A stretch of 64,000 bases of DNA from Emticicia agri (GTDB lineage Bacteria; Bacteroidota; Bacteroidia; Cytophagales; Spirosomataceae): assembly GCF_004168285.1 (NCBI RefSeq), contig NZ_SEWF01000009.1, forward strand, positions 62,001 through 126,000, written 5' to 3'. The position numbers and the translations under genes are program-made. Positions 52,614 to 61,741 of the stretch are shown piece after piece; positions within the stretch are counted from its first letter, which is position 1, and the number at the start of each line of letters is the position of its first letter. The notes beneath the pieces are model-generated. The model did no database searches. It was given only the letters and a program-made list of their open reading frames with translations, and was not told the origin of the DNA.

Positions 52614-53687
52614 ATGTCTTATAAAACCTCAAAAATTACTACTTCATCAATCAAAAATAATCGTGCCACCTCTGTATTAATGATTTATACAGGCGGTACA
52701 CTAGGCATGGTTTATGACTCCAAAAGCAAAAGTTTAGTGCCTTTTAACTTCAGTGAGATTTTAACCAATGTGCCAGAATTGCATAGGGTAGAGTTTGAAC
52801 TGACTATTCTTACCTTAGAGAAACCGATAGATTCTTCGAACATGAATCCGAACAATTGGGTAGAAATTGCCAGAATTGTGTATGATAACTTCGAAGAATT
52901 TGATGCTTTTGTCATTTTGCATGGTACCGATACAATGGCCTACACAGCCTCTGCTTTAAGTTTTCTGTTAGAGAATTTAAGTAAACCTGTTGTTTTCACC
53001 GGGGCTCAGTTACCCATTGGCATTGCCCGGACTGATGCCCGTGAAAACCTGCTTACAGCATTAGAGATTGCCTCTGCAACAATCAATGGTCGGCCTGTTA
53101 TTCCTGAAGTAGCCATTTATTTCAATTCTTATTTGTTGCGTGGCAATAGAGCCAAGAAAAAAGAAAGCAGCCAGTTTAACGCATTCAGGTCTGAAAATTA
53201 CCCCAATCTGGCTGAAGCAGGCGTGACTATTGATTATAACTTTCCATTTATTCGACCCTATAGAACTGACCTGCCATTACAATTACACGTGCATCTGGAT
53301 GAAAATGTGATGATACTCAAGCTTTTTCCAGGTATCAGGCAAAGTCTGATTCGGAATATATTTGATACCAATAACCTTAAAGGTGTAGTGTTAGAAACCT
53401 ATGGTGCAGGAAATGCTCCATCAGAAAGCTGGTTTTTAGATGAACTTAAACAAGCCATTGATAAGGGAATTGTTATTTATAATGTTTCACAATGTGATGG
53501 TGGGAGAGTGCTGCAAGGAACATATCAGACAAGCAGGAAATTGCAGGAGATTGGTGTGGTGAGTGGCTCGGATATAACTTCCGAAGCGGCTATCACTAAA
53601 ATGATGTTTCAATTTGGGCAGGATATCTCTGCGGAACGGGTAAAATTTAATCTGGAAAGAGATATTTGTGGAGAAATGACAGTCTGA
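52614..53687 (+). CDS. ansA: Type I L-asparaginase
   Basis: 357 residues from the ATG at 52614; the upstream in-frame codons cross the -7 box. It hydrolyses asparagine to aspartate and ammonia. The two catalytic Thr motifs are visible: IYTGGTLGM near residue 25 and LHGTDTMAYTA near 105. No signal peptide, so the cytoplasmic type. The end of the gene takes part in an inverted repeat shared with the converging AraC gene. Confidence 0.93.
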   Translation: MSYKTSKITTSSIKNNRATSVLMIYTGGTLGMVYDSKSKSLVPFNFSEILTNVPELHRVEFELTILTLEKPIDSSNMNPNNWVEIARIVYDNFEEFDAFVILHGTDTMAYTASALSFLLENLSKPVVFTGAQLPIGIARTDARENLLTALEIASATINGRPVIPEVAIYFNSYLLRGNRAKKKESSQFNAFRSENYPNLAEAGVTIDYNFPFIRPYRTDLPLQLHVHLDENVMILKLFPGIRQSLIRNIFDTNNLKGVVLETYGAGNAPSESWFLDELKQAIDKGIVIYNVSQCDGGRVLQGTYQTSRKLQEIGVVSGSDITSEAAITKMMFQFGQDISAERVKFNLERDICGEMTV

Positions 53688-53710
53688 AAACATTTCAGCA
53701 CTGTCATTTC
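53673..53710. terminator. Shared hairpin at the converging ends of ansA and the AraC gene
   Basis: GAAATGACAGTCTGAAA (53673-53689) pairs with TTTCAG-ACTGTCATTTC (53693-53710, one bulged C at 53699) around a 3-base loop. It contains both stop codons. On the plus strand it is followed by TTTCTTAATA; a bidirectional terminator is likely. Confidence 0.55.
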
Positions 53711-53741
53711 TTTCTTAATACACTGTCATTTCTTCTTAATA
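53699..53741. repeat. Tandem 22/21-bp duplication in the AraC 3' end
   Basis: Two copies of CACTGTCATTTC-T-TTCTTAATA (53699-53720, 22 bases; 53721-53741, 21 bases), differing by one T. In the AraC reading direction the added base shifts frame so that the outer copy provides the stop; the protein ends VLRRNDSVLRKK. Confidence 0.65.
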
Positions 53742-54582
53742 CAAGGTTTTTAAACTGCATGGGGCTTTTGCCTTTTATTTGTTTAAAAACCTTACTAAAA
53801 TAAGACACATTCGAAAACCCGCAATCGAAACATACATCGGTAATGCTTTTTTCCAACATAAGCAGTTTACAGGCCTGATTGATACGGTATTCGTTTACAA
53901 AATCGGTGTAAGTCATGTTCATCACTTTTTTAAAGTAATTACAGAAAGACGGAACAGTGAGGTGAGCAATATCTGCTACCTCTTTGATATTGATAGGTAT
54001 GTGATATGATTGTTCTACATATTCATAAATCCGTTTGATTCGGGCCTGGTCTTTCTGGTTAAAATCATAGCGGGTATCGGCTACATTTAAAAGAACATAT
54101 TCTTCCGAATTAGCCAGCATCTGAAAAATTGACAATAGTTCAATCATTCTACCGAAGTGAGAGAGTTGAGGCATTTTTTTTAACCGATTGCCCACCATTT
54201 TTTTTGTCTGTCCAAAAAAATGAATGCCATGCTGAGACCGTTCAAAAAGTGTTTTGATTGCCGCCATTTCGGGTTTATCAAAAAAGTTTTCACCCAGAAA
54301 ATCTTCTTTAAACTGAATTACTGTTTCCTCATGTTCATCTAAAGCATCATATCCAAAGCCTGCGTGGGGTAAATTTGCCCCAATTAATACAAGGTCTCCA
54401 TCTTCATAATAGCTTAAATGATTACCCACGTGTCTTCTGCCTGTGCCATAATGCACAAAAACCATTTCATATTCTGGATGGTAATGGTAGTTCCAGGGAA
54501 AAATATTAGAAGAAATCTTTAAATGTAAGAGTCTGAACGAACTTCCTTCATCTGGTTGAATCTTTTCAAAAGGGGTTTTCAC
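53704..54582 (-). CDS. AraC-family transcriptional regulator
   Basis: 292 residues with GTG start. An N-terminal cupin (about 20-100, NYHYHPEYEMVFVHYGTGRRHVGNH, GDLVLIGANLPHAG) likely senses a ligand. The C-terminal double helix-turn-helix (about 190-285) has IKEVADIAHLTVPSFCNYFKKVM and the signature CGFSNVSYFSKVFKQIKGKSPMQF. It is divergent from the MFS-trehalase genes, so it probably controls trehalose uptake or use. The last residues derive from a short tandem duplication. Confidence 0.88.
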   Translation of the reverse strand: MKTPFEKIQPDEGSSFRLLHLKISSNIFPWNYHYHPEYEMVFVHYGTGRRHVGNHLSYYEDGDLVLIGANLPHAGFGYDALDEHEETVIQFKEDFLGENFFDKPEMAAIKTLFERSQHGIHFFGQTKKMVGNRLKKMPQLSHFGRMIELLSIFQMLANSEEYVLLNVADTRYDFNQKDQARIKRIYEYVEQSYHIPINIKEVADIAHLTVPSFCNYFKKVMNMTYTDFVNEYRINQACKLLMLEKSITDVCFDCGFSNVSYFSKVFKQIKGKSPMQFKNLVLRRNDSVLRKK

Positions 54583-54886
54583 AGAATTTTTGTTCTATTA
54601 AGATAAGAATAATTAAAATTTTCATAAAAATAATAATATAGCACTAAAACTAATGAATGTAAGCATATTTTTTATCTCTGAAAAAAAGGAATTTTGTACC
54701 ACGTTAAATAATACATTTAGTTTTGTTTTAGAAAATACGTCAACGTATGATGAATAAAAAAGCGAGCAGAATGCTCGTTTTTTTTTGAATAAAAACTGTC
54801 TCAATAGAGATCGGTTTATGAGTATTTTAGCTGGTAAAATCATTAGTTCATGATTATTTAACTTATCTCTATCCTGAATAACATCT
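54583..54886. promoter_or_regulatory. Divergent regulatory region between AraC and MFS genes
   Basis: 304 bases, AT-rich. It contains the palindrome ATACGT-CA-ACGTAT (54735-54748), a possible binding site, then a strong terminator (54756-54786), and a weak -7 like TATTTTAG (54823-54830) before the MFS gene. No protein gene is supported here. Confidence 0.5.
54756..54786 (+). terminator. Terminator in the AraC-MFS intergenic region
   Basis: CGAGCA (54763-54768), GAA, TGCTCG (54772-54777), followed by nine T and preceded by six A, so it could work in both directions. It ends no annotated gene: an orphan small transcript, or insulation or attenuation of the MFS-trehalase genes, would explain it. 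Confidence 0.75.
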
Positions 54887-56140
54887 ATGAAAAACTGGAA
54901 AATCAAACTGTCTCTTTACCTCAATTATTTTGTTTTTGCCATTTTATTAAATAGCGTAGGAATTCTGATTCAGAAATCAATCAATACTTACCATGTTGAT
55001 GAATTAGCGGCAAGTTCTTTAGAAGCATTCAAAGATTTATCCATTGCCTTTGTCTCTTTTTTTGTGGGTTCTTTTCTGCCAAGATTAGGTTATAAAAAAG
55101 GAATGTTAATGGCTTTGGCATTGGTATTTTTTGGGTGTATTGGTATGTATTTCGGCAATTCGTTTACGGCAGTAAGAATTTTATTTGCCTGTGTAGGTAT
55201 TTCTTTTGCGGTTATAAAAGTATCGGTTTATTCATTAGTTGGGTTGTTAGCAGCCGATGATAAAGCACATAAAAGTATGCTGAGTTCTATCGAAAGTTTT
55301 TTTATGGTAGGTATTGCGGTAGCTTTTGTTTCTTTTCCTTTGTTTTATAGCGATACTGATCCTGATGCCTGGTTGAGGGTTTATCTGGTTGTGGCGGTGC
55401 TGGTTGCTATCTCTTTTCTGTTTCTGCTTTTTTCTGATTTTGATTCACTTAATTTTGAGATTCCGGGGAGCAATATAGCAGATGATTTTAAACAGATGAT
55501 TAGTCTGTTGCAACGCCCGATGGTGTTGGTATTTGCGATAGCGGCTTTTATGTATGTAATGACCGAGCAGGGGATTATGAGTTGGTTGCCAACTTTTAAT
55601 GAAAAAGTACTGCATTTACCTGAAAGAACCAGTGTATTTATGGCAGTGATACTTATGCTTTCAATAGCAGGTGGTAGGTTTGTTTCTTCCATACTCATTA
55701 AAAAGATATACTGGCTGACCATTTTATTAACTTGCCTGATAGGCGCAGCTTTGATGGTTATTCTGGTTTTACCGCAAACTAATAATTTAGAAGTAAAGAC
55801 CATTAACTCTCTGGCAGATGTACCCGTAATTGCTTATGTGTTTCCGCTGATAGGCTTCTTTTTAGCACCACTTTATCCATTGGTAAATTCTATCGTATTA
55901 AGTGCTACTGAAAAAATCTTTCATAGCCCTATGGCGTCTTTACTCACCTTCTTTTCTGCTATAGGTGGTACTTTAGGCTCTCGTCTGGTGGGTTATCTTT
56001 TTAAGGAAATAGGAGGTAGTAAAGCCTTTTATTTCTCTTTAATACCTATGGGTATTTTAATTATTTGCTTGTTCTTATTAAATAATATTCAGAAAAAATC
56101 GGGTAAAAACATAGAATTCAATACCAAAGGCGGGCATTGA
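54887..56140 (+). CDS. MFS transporter, probably for trehalose
   Basis: 417 residues with about 12 membrane helices in two six-helix halves (central loop near 190-205). Typical MFS marks include GSFLPRLGYKKGMLMALAL between helices 2 and 3. It lies 16 bases before the trehalase gene and opposite the AraC regulator, so uptake of trehalose (or a related disaccharide) is the best guess. The substrate is not proven by any motif. Confidence 0.85.
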   Translation: MKNWKIKLSLYLNYFVFAILLNSVGILIQKSINTYHVDELAASSLEAFKDLSIAFVSFFVGSFLPRLGYKKGMLMALALVFFGCIGMYFGNSFTAVRILFACVGISFAVIKVSVYSLVGLLAADDKAHKSMLSSIESFFMVGIAVAFVSFPLFYSDTDPDAWLRVYLVVAVLVAISFLFLLFSDFDSLNFEIPGSNIADDFKQMISLLQRPMVLVFAIAAFMYVMTEQGIMSWLPTFNEKVLHLPERTSVFMAVILMLSIAGGRFVSSILIKKIYWLTILLTCLIGAALMVILVLPQTNNLEVKTINSLADVPVIAYVFPLIGFFLAPLYPLVNSIVLSATEKIFHSPMASLLTFFSAIGGTLGSRLVGYLFKEIGGSKAFYFSLIPMGILIICLFLLNNIQKKSGKNIEFNTKGGH

Positions 56141-56156
56141 TTGGAGATAAAAGAAA

Positions 56157-57665
56157 ATGCAAGAACCTATTAAATATATACACGAGTTAGGCGAACTATT
56201 TGAAGATGTGCAGTTGGCAAACGTGTTTCCTGATAATAAAACTTTTCCGGACTGTACGCCCAAAGGCATTAATAATCAGGAGAGTTTACAGGAAATAAAA
56301 ATTCGCTATGCTGAACAAAAAAACTTGTCAGATTTTGATTTAACAACTTTTGTGCTCAATAATTTTGATTTGCCTCATGGGCATGAAACTTCTTATATTT
56401 CTGATAAAAGTGAATCAGCCAAAGAACATATAGAAGAACTATGGAGTGTACTGACACGTGAGCCTCACAATGAAAAATCTTCTTTGATTCCCTTACCTAA
56501 TCCGTATATAGTACCGGGTGGCCGTTTCGGAGAAGTATATTACTGGGACAGTTATTTTACGATGTTGGGCTTGCAGGAGTCAGGAAAAACGGAGATGATT
56601 CAGGCAATGGTGGATAATTTTTCATACCTGATTTATAAAGTCGGCCATATTCCTAATGCTAATCGGATTTATTATATAGGTCGTTCGCAACCACCTTTTT
56701 ATGCTTTAATGCTTAAATTGTTGAGCGAAGAAAAAGGCCCGCAAGTATTGAAAGATTATTTGCCCTATATGGAAAAGGAACATGAGTTCTGGACAGAGGG
56801 GAAACGCTTGCTAAAGGGTGAAACAACCGCGGTTAAAAGAGTAGTGAAGATGCCTGATGGCTCTGTTCTGAACCGCTACTGGGATAATTATTGTACGCCT
56901 CGCCCCGAAGCTTTTAAAGAAGATTTTGAACTGGCACAGCATAGTGAGCAAAAGCCGGAAGAACTATACAGGCATTTAAGAGCAGCCGCAGAATCAGGCT
57001 GGGATTTCAGTAGCCGCTGGTTTAAAAATCCTGACGCTTTCCATAGCATACATACCACTGATATTATTCCAGTTGATTTGAATTGTCTATTAGTATTTCT
57101 GGAAGAAACTATAGCAGAGGTATATGCCTCACAGAAAAGTACTATAACCGCCAAGAGATATAAAACACTGGCGCAGAACCGAAGAGAAGCGATTCAGAAA
57201 TATTGCTGGAATGAAGAAAAGGGTTTTTATTTCGATTTTGATTTTATCCAGAAGAAACAAAAAGAAATTGAAACATTAGCCGCAACATTTCCGCTATTCT
57301 TTTCGATAGCCACTGCTGAACAGGCGAAAAGCGTTGCCGAGATTTTAGAAGAGAAATTTTTGAAAACAGGAGGATTATTAACCACACTGGCATTTACGGG
57401 CCAACAATGGGATGCACCTAATGGATGGGCACCTTTGCAATGGATAGCCTATAAAGGTTTAAAGAACTATGGACTGAATGAACTGGCTGATAAAATTAAA
57501 AGCCGATGGGTTGACCTTAACCTGAAAGTATATAAAGAAACCGGGAAAATGACAGAAAAGTACAACGTGTACGATGATAATCTGGAAGCCGGAGGAGGAG
57601 AATACCCAAATCAGGATGGTTTTGGTTGGACAAATGGGGTATTACTAAAAATGATGAACGAATAG
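56157..57665 (+). CDS. treF: Cytoplasmic alpha,alpha-trehalase (GH37)
   Basis: 502 residues without signal peptide, so it acts on imported trehalose. GH37 signatures are clear: PGGRFGEVYYWDSYFTMLGL (near 120-140), NANRIYYIGRSQPPF, AAESGWDFSSRW, whose Asp is the general acid of the family, and QWDAPNGWAPLQW. The C-terminal block EAGGGEYPNQDGFGWTNG follows an EKYNVYD with the probable catalytic base Glu. It splits trehalose into two glucose. Length is normal. Ends one base before the converging DoxX gene. Confidence 0.95.
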   Translation: MQEPIKYIHELGELFEDVQLANVFPDNKTFPDCTPKGINNQESLQEIKIRYAEQKNLSDFDLTTFVLNNFDLPHGHETSYISDKSESAKEHIEELWSVLTREPHNEKSSLIPLPNPYIVPGGRFGEVYYWDSYFTMLGLQESGKTEMIQAMVDNFSYLIYKVGHIPNANRIYYIGRSQPPFYALMLKLLSEEKGPQVLKDYLPYMEKEHEFWTEGKRLLKGETTAVKRVVKMPDGSVLNRYWDNYCTPRPEAFKEDFELAQHSEQKPEELYRHLRAAAESGWDFSSRWFKNPDAFHSIHTTDIIPVDLNCLLVFLEETIAEVYASQKSTITAKRYKTLAQNRREAIQKYCWNEEKGFYFDFDFIQKKQKEIETLAATFPLFFSIATAEQAKSVAEILEEKFLKTGGLLTTLAFTGQQWDAPNGWAPLQWIAYKGLKNYGLNELADKIKSRWVDLNLKVYKETGKMTEKYNVYDDNLEAGGGEYPNQDGFGWTNGVLLKMMNE

Positions 57666-57666
57666 A

Positions 57667-58026
57667 TTATAGGGTATATTGATAAATCCACCAGATGAGT
57701 ACGATTTGTAAGGGTAGCCTAAGCCATAAAAGAACTGAGGGTATCCGATGAAATTTGCCCGAGGTAACCATATAAATATTGGCCGGAAAAACAGCTATTA
57801 AGAGCAGTATTAAACCCCAGGCAGCATATACCCTTGTTAAAGGAAATAATAAACCAATTCCCAGTAATATTTCTGCAACTCCACTTATCAGAACCATAGC
57901 ATGGTGATATGGAACGTAAGGGGGCATGGCTTTCAGATAGAATCTCTCTTTTCTGAAATGAGAAATGCCTGCAATAATAAATAACAATGCTGCCAGATAT
58001 AGGCTAATGGTCTTCATAGTAAACAT
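57667..58026 (-). CDS. DoxX-like membrane protein
   Basis: 119 residues, four membrane helices (YLAALLFIIAGISHF; VLISGVAEILLGIGLLFPL; WGLILLLIAVFPANIYMV; LRLPLQIVLIWWIYQY). DoxX/DoxD-type proteins are linked to quinone or thiol redox functions, but most are uncharacterised. ATG at 58026 or 58017 are both possible. Single gene. Confidence 0.8.
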   Translation of the reverse strand: MFTMKTISLYLAALLFIIAGISHFRKERFYLKAMPPYVPYHHAMVLISGVAEILLGIGLLFPLTRVYAAWGLILLLIAVFPANIYMVTSGKFHRIPSVLLWLRLPLQIVLIWWIYQYTL

Positions 58027-58117
58027 GATAGATGAGTATTATCTCTGCAAATTAATTTGTTTTTTATGGCAAATAGAATTTACTTGGTAATAATATTCAA
58101 CCATCCGAACATTTACT

Positions 58118-59152
58118 ATGAAAACGCTACTTGCCTTGTGTATAGTCTGGGTTTATTGTCAAAACACGTTTGCACAAAATGCCACAGACAATAAACTCAT
58201 TGTAAATGCTGCTTCTGACTTACTGAAGATGCTGGATAAAGCGCAATTGGAGAAAATTAATTATGGGTATGACTCTGAGGAACGGTTTAACTGGTATTTC
58301 GTTCCAAAAGCCAGAAATGGTCTGATGCTCAGAGACATGGATGACAAGCAAAAAGCAGCAGCCATGAACTTGTTGAAAGCTACTTTAAGCCAGCAAGGAC
58401 AGGAAAAAGCCATTGCTATTATTCAACTGGAGATTATTCTGAAAGAACTTGAAAAAGCACCACCCGAAAGCGATTACCGAAGCCCAGTGAAATATTATTT
58501 TACTATTTTCGGAACGCCTGATGCGAAAAAACTTTGGGGTTGGCGGGTAGAAGGGCATCATCTTTCCTTGAATTTTTCTTCTGAATCAGGTAAGATAGTT
58601 TCGGCTACCCCTCTGTTTTTTGGCAGTAATCCGGGCATTGTACCGAGTGGCGAAAAGAAAGGCTATCAGATATTGAAAGATGAAGTAAATTTTGGATTTG
58701 AACTGTTAAATTCCTTTTCGCCCGAACAAATTCAGAAAGTAATCCTATCAGAAACAGCACCCGGTGATATTATTACCGGTAATAAGCGCAAAGTAAACGC
58801 CCTTGCCAATGAGGGTATTACTTTTGAAGAAATGACCCCTGCCCAACAAAAACTATTTCTACGTTTACTAAGTGTATATATTAAAAACTATCCTTTAGGA
58901 TTCTCTAATGAATTAATGATAAAGATAGAGAAAGCCGGGTTAAACAAACTACGGTTTGTGTGGGCAGGTGGGAAAAAATATGGTGAAAGTAACGGGCATT
59001 ATTACAGAATTCAGAATGATGTAATTCTGATAGAATATGATAATACACAGAATAATGGCAACCATATTCATACGGTAACCCGTGATTTAACCAATGACTT
59101 TGGAGAAGATATTCTTAAAAAGCATTATGAGCAAGCGCATATTAAAAAATAG
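58118..59152 (+). CDS. Secreted DUF3500 protein
   Basis: 344 residues with a signal peptide ending NTFAQ. The body matches the DUF3500 family: RFNWYFVPKARNGLMLRDM (about 55-73), YYFTIFGTPDAKKLWGWRVEGHHLSLNFS, LFFGSNPGIV, and the C-terminal HYYRIQNDVILIEYDNTQNNGNHIHTVTRDLTNDFG with several His. Function unknown; the conserved His and Asp suggest a metal-binding enzyme. First gene of a five-gene set with signal peptides throughout, 6 bases before the next gene. Confidence 0.88.
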   Translation: MKTLLALCIVWVYCQNTFAQNATDNKLIVNAASDLLKMLDKAQLEKINYGYDSEERFNWYFVPKARNGLMLRDMDDKQKAAAMNLLKATLSQQGQEKAIAIIQLEIILKELEKAPPESDYRSPVKYYFTIFGTPDAKKLWGWRVEGHHLSLNFSSESGKIVSATPLFFGSNPGIVPSGEKKGYQILKDEVNFGFELLNSFSPEQIQKVILSETAPGDIITGNKRKVNALANEGITFEEMTPAQQKLFLRLLSVYIKNYPLGFSNELMIKIEKAGLNKLRFVWAGGKKYGESNGHYYRIQNDVILIEYDNTQNNGNHIHTVTRDLTNDFGEDILKKHYEQAHIKK

Positions 59153-59158
59153 AACTTC

Positions 59159-60460
59159 ATGAAGTTACTGGCGTATATAGTTCTTTTATTTTCAGTATTT
59201 AGTTACCAAAACAGACAGAAAGCATATTTTATCAGCCCGAATGGAAAGGATAGTAATGATGGGCTAAGCATAAAAACTGCCTGGCTAAGTATAGAAAAAG
59301 TAAACAATATGATTCTGAAAGCAGGAGACAGGGTGCTTTTTGAGGGAGGAAAGTCTTTTAAAGGAAACCTACTATTAGATAGCCTTGATGGTGGCACTGC
59401 CAATAATCCGGTTATTATCAGTAGTTATGGCGGTACATCAGCAATCATTGAAGCAGGGCAGGAGAGAGGCTTATTTGCCTATAATTGCGAAGGCATTAAA
59501 GTGTCAAAACTAATTTTTCAAGGTGATGGTGTTGGGAAAAACAAGCAAAATGGTATTGAATTTTACACAGATTTTCCTGCCAAATCGCTGAATTTTATTG
59601 CCATTGATAGCTGTGAGGTAAAAGGTTTTCATAAATACGGCATACTGATTATGGGAGATAAAAGCGATACTTCCGGCTATAGAAATGTGAGCATTACTCA
59701 TACAATGGTAAATGAAAACGGCGAAGCAGGTATTGGGTCTTTATCAAAATACCCCAGTATTCCTCATAAAAATTTTTACTTGGCCTATAACAAGACTTTT
59801 AATAACAGAGGCATACTTGCTAAAACGCAGAACCATTCTGGCAATGGCATTGTGATGGCCGGTATTGATAATGTGCTGATTGAACATTGTGAAGCCTACG
59901 AAAATGGGGCAGATAACCGATGTACCGGAGGCGGCCCTGTAGGAATCTGGGTTTGGATGTGTAAAAACAGTATTATACAGAAAAGTGAATCACATCATAA
60001 CCATGCAGGATTAACAAAAGATGGGGGAGGGTTTGATATCGATGGTGGGTCAACTAATTGTATTATCAGAGATTGCTATTCGCATGATAATGAAGGCGCA
60101 GGCTATTTACTGGCGCAGTTTGATTGTCCGGTAAAATTCAGCAATAACAAAATCCTGAACAATATCAGCCGTAATGATGGTCTGAAAAACAATTATGGAA
60201 GTATTACTTTCTGGGGAGATAATGCAGATAACGAGGTGGTGAATTGTGAAGTGAAGAATAATAAATCCTATGTTGACGCCAGAAATATAGTAAATGGGAT
60301 ACCTTGTGGCATACGATTATCAGGTACACATTTCAGAGGAATTAAAGTAGTAAATAATTACTTTGAAATTGAAAAGAATGGGAAGTATATCTTTGCTGAT
60401 AAGGAAGTGGGAAGTAATAAGGTCTATTTTAAAGACAATATTGTAAAGAAAAAAAGATAA
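59159..60460 (+). CDS. Secreted parallel beta-helix protein
   Basis: 433 residues. Short signal sequence (LLAYIVLLFSVFSYQ), then the DUF1565-like start AYFISPNGKDSNDGLSI, and many short right-handed beta-helix turns rich in Asn and Gly (ENGEAGIG, SHHNHAGLTKDGGGFDIDGGSTN, CYSHDNEGAGYL). Such folds are common in pectate-lyase-like polysaccharide lyases and epimerases; no specific catalytic triad can be assigned. Periplasmic or extracellular. Confidence 0.85.
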   Translation: MKLLAYIVLLFSVFSYQNRQKAYFISPNGKDSNDGLSIKTAWLSIEKVNNMILKAGDRVLFEGGKSFKGNLLLDSLDGGTANNPVIISSYGGTSAIIEAGQERGLFAYNCEGIKVSKLIFQGDGVGKNKQNGIEFYTDFPAKSLNFIAIDSCEVKGFHKYGILIMGDKSDTSGYRNVSITHTMVNENGEAGIGSLSKYPSIPHKNFYLAYNKTFNNRGILAKTQNHSGNGIVMAGIDNVLIEHCEAYENGADNRCTGGGPVGIWVWMCKNSIIQKSESHHNHAGLTKDGGGFDIDGGSTNCIIRDCYSHDNEGAGYLLAQFDCPVKFSNNKILNNISRNDGLKNNYGSITFWGDNADNEVVNCEVKNNKSYVDARNIVNGIPCGIRLSGTHFRGIKVVNNYFEIEKNGKYIFADKEVGSNKVYFKDNIVKKKR

Positions 60461-60509
60461 TAAACTGGCAATTCTGTATCAAATGGCAGGTCAGCCAATA
60501 CTAAAATAA

Positions 60510-61730
60510 ATGATAAAGTACTATATACTCGCTTTAGGTTTACTCCTTATTCATAGGAGTTTTGGTCAAAAGAAAGCTAATGATTTGTATTTCCCGCCCG
60601 CTAACGAATGGCAGCAGAAAAAACCTGCTGAGTTAGGCTTGAATGCAGCAAAAATAGAAGAGGCCATCAATTTTGCCATTGCCAATGATGCGAAGAACCC
60701 AAGAAACATGGAGGTTTCTCACTATCAGAGTTTTGGGAAAGAACCCTTTGGTAACGGAATAGGACCATTTGCCGAGAGGGGAGAACCAACCGGGTTGATT
60801 ATCTATAAGGGTTATATTGTAGCGCAATGGGGTGAGCCTAAAAGATGTGATATGACTCATAGTGTTACTAAAAGTTTTCTTTCAAGCGTAGTAGGTCTTG
60901 CGGTAGATAAAGGCTTGATTAAAAATGTAGCAGATACCGTAGTCAATTATATTCCGCCAATCGAACTATATGGCGAGCCTGTGAATCGTCCGGCAGATGA
61001 TTTTGGTAAACCAGAACTTCTGCAATTGTTTAACACACCTCATAACAAAACCATAACCTGGGACGCACTACTGAGACAAACCAGCGATTGGGAGGGAACC
61101 TTGTGGGGGAAACCCGACTGGGCCGACAGACCCGATAAAGACGCAAGCCAATGGTTGAATCGCCGAAGAAATAAGCAGGGAACCGTGTATGAATATAATG
61201 ATGTTAGAGTAAATGTGCTTTCGCTGGCTGCCCTGAGTGTATGGCGTAAACCTCTACCGCAAGTGCTGAAAGAACATATTATGGACAAAATAGGTGCCTC
61301 TAATACCTGGCGTTGGACTGGTTACAGAAATGCATGGATAGTGCTTGACGGACAAGCCGTGCAGTCTGTCAGCGGTGGCGGGCATTGGGGTGGGGGCATG
61401 TTTATTAATGCTTATGATATGGCTCGTTTCGGATTACTTACCTTACACAGAGGACGGTGGAACGGACAACAATTACTCTCCGAAAACTGGGTAAAGCAAG
61501 CTTTAACACCTACGGAACCAGAACCTACTTATGGCTATATGAACTGGTTTCTGAATACCGACAAAAAACTGTTCCCAAGTGCCAATGCCAATGTTTATTG
61601 CCATATAGGCAATGGTACCAATATGGTTTTTATTGACCCCGACCATGAATTAGTGATTGTGAGTCGCTGGATTATGAATAGTAATACTGATGGACTTGTA
61701 AAACGAGTATTGGAAGCCTTTAATAAATAA
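60510..61730 (+). CDS. Secreted serine hydrolase, class C beta-lactamase-like
   Basis: 406 residues with signal peptide (LALGLLLIHRSFGQ). Nucleophile Ser118 with Lys121 in HSVTKSFLS is the S-x-x-K motif; EYNDVRVN supplies the YxN-like element and CHIGNGTN the third HxG-type motif. Family members act as esterases, peptidases or amidases. The conserved W and GGGHWGGGMFINAYDMARFGLL block is typical. It likely removes ester or amide groups in the periplasm; substrate unknown. Confidence 0.88.
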   Translation: MIKYYILALGLLLIHRSFGQKKANDLYFPPANEWQQKKPAELGLNAAKIEEAINFAIANDAKNPRNMEVSHYQSFGKEPFGNGIGPFAERGEPTGLIIYKGYIVAQWGEPKRCDMTHSVTKSFLSSVVGLAVDKGLIKNVADTVVNYIPPIELYGEPVNRPADDFGKPELLQLFNTPHNKTITWDALLRQTSDWEGTLWGKPDWADRPDKDASQWLNRRRNKQGTVYEYNDVRVNVLSLAALSVWRKPLPQVLKEHIMDKIGASNTWRWTGYRNAWIVLDGQAVQSVSGGGHWGGGMFINAYDMARFGLLTLHRGRWNGQQLLSENWVKQALTPTEPEPTYGYMNWFLNTDKKLFPSANANVYCHIGNGTNMVFIDPDHELVIVSRWIMNSNTDGLVKRVLEAFNK

Positions 61731-61741
61731 ATTTTCAACCT

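Noticed and set aside
54747-54788. 14-codon plus-strand frame (MMNKKASRMLVFFF) over the terminator
   Set aside because: The codons simply follow the hairpin and its T-run; such peptides appear by chance in terminators.
54622-54906. 94-codon open frame on the minus strand between AraC and MFS genes
   Set aside because: It spans the orphan terminator and overlaps the MFS start; its composition is AT-driven and no family or ribosome site is visible.
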